NCBI GenBank assembly: GCA_013423385.1
Contig: BLZA01000023.1
Coordinates: 623,782-687,781 of the forward strand
Length of the DNA: 64,000 nt
Origin: Naganishia liquefaciens
Lineage: Eukaryota > Basidiomycota > Tremellomycetes > Filobasidiales > Filobasidiaceae
Reading direction: 5' to 3'
Of the stretch, positions 57,895 to 64,000 are shown piece by piece. Both the position numbers and the translations under genes were made by a program. The notes under the pieces are model-generated. The model was not told where the DNA came from. It was given only the letters and a program-made list of their open reading frames with translations, and searched no databases. Numbering within the stretch: the stretch's first letter is position 1; every line of letters starts with the position of its first letter.

Positions 57895-60800
57895 TCATGC
57901 ACCGAGACCGAGCTTGGTGGTTTTGACAATAGCAACGATTCTGTGCAATAATCGAGTCAGCAGCGTCACGAATTTTGAGAGATAGTTCAGCTTACGGTGC
58001 TTCCAGACCGCCGGAACGTCCTATGCGGTCTCCCTCGCTCCAACTGCCGGGTTCAAAACGATCAGCGACGCAATGCCATGAGATGGCTGCCAAAAACGTA
58101 CCCCATCATGCTCAACAATTTGTGACCAATGTTCTCGGAGCCAATAGCCGAAGCGCCGCCACCAACAGCATCGCCCTCCTGATGACGAACAGCCGGGCCC
58201 GTTCGACCAGCTCCACCTGGCATCTTGGGACCTTTCCCGGCGTTGCCGCCGTACTTGGCCTTGTAGAATTTGCCAGGCGTATTGCTTCCCACGATGCTGT
58301 TCACCTTGTGTTCATTGACTTGCAGTGAAGAATAGCTGGTTTTGATTAGAATGCTGCCGAAGAGGAATTAGCAATGACGTATCTATGGAAAGAAGGCTCA
58401 ACTCACGGGAACCTTCCTCGACCTTTACCCTTGCTTTGAGACTTGAGAGAATAACAAGCGGCCAACTCATGCACTCGCTTCCTGCTGAACTTTTCCATCG
58501 GCGGGAGTGTCATCGTTGTCTTGCCGAGATCCATCAAGAATGCCCGAATCTCTTGGTTGAGCGATCCAAGATCCGTTACTGGCTGGATGCCCTTCTTGCG
58601 TCGGGGGGTCATGTCCTCGTCCTCATCAGAGTCATCGAAGCCAAACCTAGGCTTTCCCTTCTTGCCCTTACCCTTACCCCTCTTCGAAGCAGGGTACAAG
58701 CTCATGGCGGCCTCGATGCGGTCCAACTCGCGCTGGCGTTTCTTTTCCGCCTTCTTCTGGCGATCCTTCTCCCACTGAGATTGCAACTCTTTGGGCACTC
58801 CCTTCATTTTCGCCTTTTTGCCCTTGGGCGCCGGAGCTGATCAACGAGGCATAAGCTAAGATTGCATTATTAGTGCGGATGTACATACCCAAATCCCAGT
58901 CGTCACCAAAGTCACCATTGTGTATTGATTTGAATAGCTTGTTTCTCGACTTTCGACTGCCAGTTCCCATCACATCCTCGGCATCCAGAGCGGCCTAGCG
59001 GGATTGACGATGAATATCTCTTATACGCGCAAGTCTAAAAGAAACATACCTCAAGTTGTGCAATGTAATCCTCCGCGGATGTCGCCCACGTGTTCTTTCC
59101 CTTGAACATCTGGTCGTAATCGTCCTTGAAATCGTTTTCGAGGTCATCATCTTCGTCCTCAGATTCCTCTTCCACCCATTGGACACCATTCATCTCGTCA
59201 TCGGAGGACTCATCGTCCTCGTCCAACTCGAGCTCCACCTCTTCCTCCGATTCGCCATCGGCTGAGACTTCAGCAAAGAGACCCGGCGCGATCTCCACCA
59301 TGTTCGGCGGCGCAACCGCATCCTCTTCATCTTCATCTTCATCCGCTTCATCAGAAAGCTCGCTACCGGAAGAATCGACCCATCCCTCATCCTCGTCTTC
59401 CTGCTGATGCTTCTTCTGATCTGCCACGTCGTCTAGTGTGACATGGCGAGGATTCCTCATACCGTCAGCAAAGCGAGCCAAAGCGTCCATGTCGATTCCG
59501 TCATCATCAGCCGACTCGGAATCCCCAGCTGGCTTGCTGAATGCATTCTGAACGTAGTCCTGCATGATGGCTTGTTCGTCGCGACGAACGCGGCTCCCGA
59601 GACCAGCAAACGCTGGTACTTCGTCTTCCTCCGAATCCTCGAGATCCGAAGCTTCTCGTGCCGCAGCGGGAGGCCCATCCGATCCCCAATCGATATCCGA
59701 ATCGCCGATGCGCGGCAGACCTTCCGTCTTTCGGATTCTGCCTTCTCGTCTGGCTTTGCGGCCCTGTTTCTTCTGTGACTGTTTTGTCTTTCCGTGCATT
59801 TTGCTCTTGTCGGATTTGGTGGCGACAGGGCGGCCGGCGAAGGGCATGGACATGTATTGCGGCCCCTGATTTTGATTTTTGCCGCTTTTGTCATGTCCGG
59901 CCGACGGTTGCGAACGTGTAGACGTGCCTTCTTTCGGCATGCTGATAGGTTCAGGCTTAGCGAATTTGCGAGGCACCAGGATGACCTCCTCCTCCTCCTC
60001 TTCATCACTGCTTTCCCTTTCGCCAATGATGGCGCTGGAGCTGACATCGAAGAGGATTTCATCGGCAGCGACGTTCGCTTTTGACGACCCATCGTCCATG
60101 AAGTAGAGCGGCACATCCGAAGCTTCCTCCGCTACCAGTGGGAGCGGTCCAGGATCCTCGAAGGCAGCCGTGTCGTCCTCGAACTCGATGCTGTCATCCG
60201 CAATCCGAACTTCATCCATTGTGCGCGAGAGCATGAGGTCTGTACCGGAGGCGTCTCCAGGGATAACGACCGTAGTTTCCTCGTGCTCAATGACGATGGC
60301 TTCCGGTTCTTCCCCCTCGATCCCTGCATTGGGTACCGCGACGACAAACTCTGCTGACGTCAATTCTTCTGGGAGAGGAGCTGCCGAGGAGCGATTGCGA
60401 GCGCCCGTTGCCGAATCTGAAGCTTTTGTCAGTATTGCGTTTAGAAGATGATTCACATACGTACCAAGGTTCTCAAAGACCGCCTCCACTCCGATGTCAT
60501 CCTCCCTCACGGGTACAGAATCCTCTATGGGATCGCCCTTGATATCCTCCTCCTCTGTAAACAGGGATCCCGCCTTCACAAAGACGGGCGCCATCATATT
60601 CCGCCTATCGGCCGCCTCGAGATCCGCCATCACGCCACGCAAGCGGCCCGTCCCACGACTCGAGCTACGTCCGCCGCCGCCGGAGCCACGCATGGCGGAC
60701 GCAATGGGATTCCAGGCGCCACGTCCGCGACCGAAGCCTATTCCAAAGTGCGGCGTCGCCGTGCCGGAGCCAGAGGGCGAGTCTCGTGCGGCAAACTGAG

Positions 60801-61218
60801 TGTCTTGAATGTTGCGCGAAGGCGTGGATGAGCCGTGGCTGGTGCCTCGCGATTTGCCCTTGCCGCGGAAGGGCGATGGCGCGGGAACTCCCTTCGATCC
60901 GTTGGCAGAGTACGGAGAGGGTGCGAAGCCTAAAGAGCGAGCAACGGTCGGGAAGTGAGCTTTCCGATCAGTCCGGCCAAGCGCGCGTTCGCATTGGCCG
61001 GCAAGTCAAGATTACTGACCGTCCATCTGTTTGTACGTTTGCTTGTTGATGGCATCATAGTCAACTGGCGGTACGGCGGAATAGTCCTGTTTGGAGTATC
61101 CTCCGCGACCTCCGCGACCTCCGCCTCGACCCCCTCGCTGCGGCGTTCCATTCCCTCGACCTCCTCTTCCAGCAGCCGGAGAGCCGTTGAGAAAGTCGCC
61201 AAAGGCTTGTCGTGGCAT
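57895..61218 (-). CDS. SQS1: SQS1-like R3H and G-patch protein
   Basis: Seen: the ATG at 61218 gives MPRQAFGDFLNGSPAAGRGG with an RGG-rich start and KQDYSAVPPVDYDAINKQTY. A very large exon (about 59046-60465) is Asp/Glu/Ser-rich. Near the end come SLNQEIRAFLMDLGKTTMTL and FSRKRVHELAACYSLKSQSK (R3H domain), then NIGHKLLSMMGWSEGDRIG and RSGGLEAPIVAIVKTTKLG (G-patch), ending GLGA at 57895. The G-patch itself is split over three exons. Known: yeast Sqs1/Pfa1 binds and activates the DEAH helicase Prp43 through its G-patch, in 40S maturation and splicing. The long acidic centre and terminal G-patch match the family. Odd for the family: two Asp/Glu runs of unusual length (59130-59400). Confidence 0.88.
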
Positions 61219-61526
61219 TTTGTTGAGCAAGCCTGGATTCGTTAGTTCGCCGTGTGTGTTCTGCGTTCAGATCTCGAGATCTGCCTCGCCGATAAGGACC
61301 ACCGGGTCGCCACCAACCCGCCGCCACCGTTCATCCTTTCCTCGCGCACCGATCTCCTCGCGAAATGTCTCACCGCAGGCTTCCCTGCTTACGTCACACC
61401 TGCCGCGCTTCCTTGCCAGTCCCGATTCACCAGTGTCCTTGTCAATCCATCATCACTTCCATACAGCGCTTTCTCCAAGTCCATCTCAGCAACAAATCAA
61501 CACGTAATACGTAGCACGCATCTGAA
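61219..61526. promoter_or_regulatory. Divergent promoter between SQS1 and the TPMT-like gene
   Basis: 308 bp between start codons, moderately C-rich on the + strand, with CCACCGGGTCGCCACC-like tracts near 61300. No TATA box is clear. Confidence 0.5.
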
Positions 61527-62493
61527 ATGTCCGCCGAGGATATCCACACCAAAGAGAAAGAAGGTGCGCCGGAGACTTTGTGCTGTGTCAACCTGACTGC
61601 CGGCTGACACTGCTCCTTTCAGCTTGGGATGAAAAATGGTATGTCTGATGGTCTGTTGGCACGATCTCCAGCCTTTAATCAGAGCCTTCTTCAAGGCGCA
61701 CCAAGAATACCCCTTGGGACAACGACGTGCCGCACCCCGCTCTCATCCGTCTGCTCAAGGAGTCGGGAACGCAGGATGTGCCACAGATACCGAAGGAGGG
61801 TCAAGCCCTTGTTCCAGGTTGCGGCAGGGTGAGGCTCCCGTATCATCATCGACAGGAGTGGATATGCTGACAACGATCAAAGGGCTATGATGTTCTGTTG
61901 TTTGCGAAGCGCGGACTCGACAGCACTGGATTGGATGTCAGCCCGATTGCTGTCGAGCTCGCCAACGAGTAAGCACGGGATTTTTCTTGCATTCATCCAA
62001 AAGCTTCATAAATTCCGAATAGGTATCTCGAGGAACAGCAGCGCAATGCACCGCTGCATCACCGGACAGAAGTCAAACTGGAAAATTTCTTCGACTTACA
62101 ACGTCCAATTGAGGGATACAACTTGATCTACGACTATACGTACGTGTATCTACCATTCACACCGAGACCATGGTGAGCCCGTACTTATCACCTCTACGCA
62201 GGTTTCTCTGCGCCCTTCCGCCCTCTTTGCGCTGCCAATGGGCAGAAACAATGACTCGTCTCGCGGCCCCCGGAACGACCCTGATCACGCTGCAATTCCC
62301 CCTGGACGGACCGGAAAGGGAGGGAGGTCCTCCATTCTCACTCTGGGATGAGCTCTATCACGAATTGCTGGATGAATCCTGGGAAATGCTGTACCAAAGG
62401 GAAGTCGGCAAGGACGAGAGCAGGTTTCCGCCTGACTCGACCTCGTTCAGGCCTGGGAGGGAGAAGATTGCCGTATGGAGGCGAAGGTCGTGA
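61527..62493 (+). CDS. TPMT-family SAM-dependent thiol methyltransferase
   Basis: Seen: exons 61527-61563, 61623-61638, 61696-61828, 61883-61968, 62023-62139 and 62202-62493 give 226 aa. Landmarks are AWDEKWRTKNTPWDNDVPHP, ALIRLLKESG, the SAM motif ALVPGCGRGYDVLLFAKRGL, TGLDVSPIAVELANEYLEEQ, EGYNLIYDYTFLCALPPSLR and the end REKIAVWRRRS. Known: fungal and plant TPMT-like proteins methylate small thiols, halides or thiocyanate; W-D-x-W-TPWD and VPGCGRGYD are their hallmarks. Substrate is not fixed by sequence. The acceptor TTCAAG before exon 3 was chosen because it alone gives the TPWD motif. It converges with an unnamed minus-strand exon 232 bp away. Confidence 0.88.
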
Positions 62494-62724
62494 AATATCG
62501 CAGGTGAGGTTGTCGGCTTAGGGTCGCGCCGGCACACCGCGCCAAATTGAAATTGTAGATTGCTGCTATATGTCGTAGAATGCTTGGCGGGAGAGCCTGT
62601 ACTGCAGATAAGCAATGCAACGTAAGCAGAGGTTGTCTAAAGATAGTGTTCTCGATTTGTATCCGCGAGACCGAATTATAATTAACCGACGAGTCGAGAT
62701 CTTCACCATCCAGCCTTCTTCGAG

Positions 62725-62998
62725 CTAGCGCGTTCTCCGCGACCGCAGCATGTGGCCATCCTCGGCGACATCTTGCCTGCGGAAGATCACAACAATACGC
62801 TCCGACCTCTGCACCTGCTCAAGGATACCTCGTGCTGTCATACTCAAGCCGAAAACAACCGAGGCGGGCTTGGTCTTACAGTAGTCGACAGCCGCGACGC
62901 GTGCCGCCGACACTCGCTTCACAGAGAAACTCGTGACGAGTCTGACATCAAGTTTCGCGGCCGCGTATTGCCAGTTTCCTGTTTTATGGTCTATACCC
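62725..62998 (-). CDS. Terminal exon of an unnamed protein
   Basis: Seen: an open frame of about 90 codons behind a GATAG acceptor reads GIDHKTGNWQYAAAKLDVRL, SVKRVSAARVAAVDYCKTKP, SVVFGLSMTARGILEQVQRS and ends DVAEDGHMLRSRRTR. It looks protein-like and is not a shadow of a known gene. Upstream exons could not be fixed (possible donors lie near 63050-63070). No family recognised. Confidence 0.4.
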
Positions 62999-63289
62999 TA
63001 TCGGACGCATCTTCGATTCCTCAGTCAAGGCCACATCCCTGCCTGCACTGCGAACGAGCTGCAGTCGCGAGACTCGTCTGCGGAATTCTCGGTAAGAATG
63101 TGGAGTGATCGAGTGGAAAGGATACGAGCTGAATTTTCTTTCGTGACGGTTCCTTCCAGGCGACGTCTTAAGGAGAGGCATTCTTCCGCTCGCAGCGGCC
63201 CAATAGTAGGCGCTGGGATATATCATACAGTGATAGGTTGGTATTGCGCGCTTGTCCTGCACACATCCGGTCCTCACCGAGCAGATCCC

Positions 63290-64000
63290 ATGCTTCAGCC
63301 AGGCCTAACAATCGATATACCCCCGGCCTCCCCGGCATCGCCAACGACGAGGGCAATGTCGACATCCTCATATAGCCCATCATCGCCTCACGCTAGCTCC
63401 GAACCAGCAATCAGTCGTCGTCGCTCACAGGACACCATGAATAGAAGTTACCTGTCTTCCTCTTACCTCTCAAAAATTACCGAGGAGGAAGCAGTGGGAT
63501 TCAGAGACAGTGCTCGTACGCCTCCCATGCACGGAGGTCGTCCCCCATCTCCCTCTGCTACACGGGGCTTATTCGATCAAGAGTACTCGCCTGTCACGAC
63601 GACGTTCCCCTCACGGGTCCACAGAATGCGGACAGTGAGCGGGAATCGGGAACAGCTTTCACGGATGACACCGGCGCCGGCCAGTCGACGTCCGATCCTG
63701 CCAGCGCTGCGTCGCTGGGCCCTCAATCCTCTACTGATCACAACCGGTCGATATCACCTTCGTTCCCTATCAACGCTGTTGATATGGCTTCTCACTCTGT
63801 GGACATTGGTCAATTACCTTTTGCCGGCTGGCCGAATTATGACCGAAACACAATCTCCATCCAAAAATGCCTTTGGCTGGATTGCATCTCCATGGAAGAT
63901 CAAGCCCAAAGCCCCAATAATACCAACACCGTACTATCCGGAGCCGCCGGCTCGCCCAGGCGACACCTTCAATTCTCCGAACAGGCTATATCGAGCATTC
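63290..64000 (+). CDS. 5' part of a single-pass membrane protein, cut by window end
   Basis: Seen: an ATG at 63290 opens 237 codons with no stop before the window ends. The N-terminal 155 residues are Ser/Pro/Arg-rich (MLQPGLTIDIPPASPASPTT; SRRRSQDTMNRSYLSSSYLS). A single hydrophobic span, LSTLLIWLLTLWTLVNYLLP, lies near residues 160-180 and is preceded by many arginines. A Pro-rich stem (KPKAPIIPTPYYPEPPARPG) follows. This is the layout of a type II membrane protein such as a Golgi glycosyltransferase, but the catalytic part is outside the window. An internal ATG at 63437 is an alternative start. Confidence 0.6.
   Translation, partial: MLQPGLTIDIPPASPASPTTRAMSTSSYSPSSPHASSEPAISRRRSQDTMNRSYLSSSYLSKITEEEAVGFRDSARTPPMHGGRPPSPSATRGLFDQEYSPVTTTFPSRVHRMRTVSGNREQLSRMTPAPASRRPILPALRRWALNPLLITTGRYHLRSLSTLLIWLLTLWTLVNYLLPAGRIMTETQSPSKNAFGWIASPWKIKPKAPIIPTPYYPEPPARPGDTFNSPNRLYRAF

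Overview
The window is nuclear DNA of an intron-rich fungus, most likely a basidiomycete, and perhaps near the Tremellomycetes (inference). Almost every gene is cut by introns of about 50-90 nt with GT(A/G)AGT-type donors, YAG acceptors and CTAAC-like branch sites. A complex I subunit is present. The best-expressed gene (ATP synthase beta) prefers CGA for arginine and TTG for leucine. I see no rRNA, CRISPR array, transposon or virus-like element, and no convincing tRNA. Gene models below were spliced by hand. Where every exon is listed, I checked that the exon lengths add up to a whole number of codons.

Layout. 0-9.3 kb: BUD13 (+), a SWI1-type chromatin remodelling subunit (-), an unresolved stretch, a ZCCHC9-like zinc-knuckle protein (-) and a CPSF6-like RRM protein (+). 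10.8-16 kb: a tiny complex I subunit (-), a J-domain protein (-), the m-AAA protease AFG3 (+) and an unnamed gene (-). 17-27.5 kb: a mitochondrial scramblase AIM25 (+), a 71-aa Gly/Tyr-rich protein (-), the splicing factor RDS3 (+), an Acinus-like SAP/RRM protein (-) and the PHD-TFIIS-SPOC protein BYE1 (+). 28.9-41.3 kb: a SAM methyltransferase built from micro-exons (+), POP5 (-), ATP2 (+), the rRNA methylase RCM1/NSUN5 (+) and the i-AAA protease YME1 (+). 41.6-50.7 kb: a Zn2Cys6 transcription factor (-), aprataxin HNT3 (-), chaperonin CCT4 (+) and an RNase T2-like protein that lacks its catalytic residues and ends in RDEL (-). 51.2-64 kb: a Gly/Met/Tyr-rich protein spread over 15 exons (-), the tRNA methylase TRM2 (-), an NAD-dependent epimerase/dehydrogenase (-), the G-patch protein SQS1 (-), a TPMT-family methyltransferase (+), an unnamed exon (-) and the start of a membrane protein (+) cut by the window end.

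Two themes recur. One is mitochondrial biology: both inner-membrane FtsH-type proteases, ATP synthase, a complex I subunit, a scramblase, and perhaps dual-targeted TRM2. The other is RNA processing: BUD13, RDS3, Acinus-like, SQS1, CPSF6-like, POP5 and three RNA- or SAM-dependent methylases. Neither group is an operon. They are single eukaryotic genes, several of which share short divergent promoters (POP5/ATP2, HNT3/CCT4, SQS1/TPMT-like).

The most unusual items are the RNase T2-fold pseudoenzyme with an ER-retention tail, the 15-exon low-complexity gene with repeated 6-nt exons, the micro-exon methyltransferase, two GC-AG introns with perfect GCAAGT donors, and a YME1 gene whose first coding exon is only six bases.
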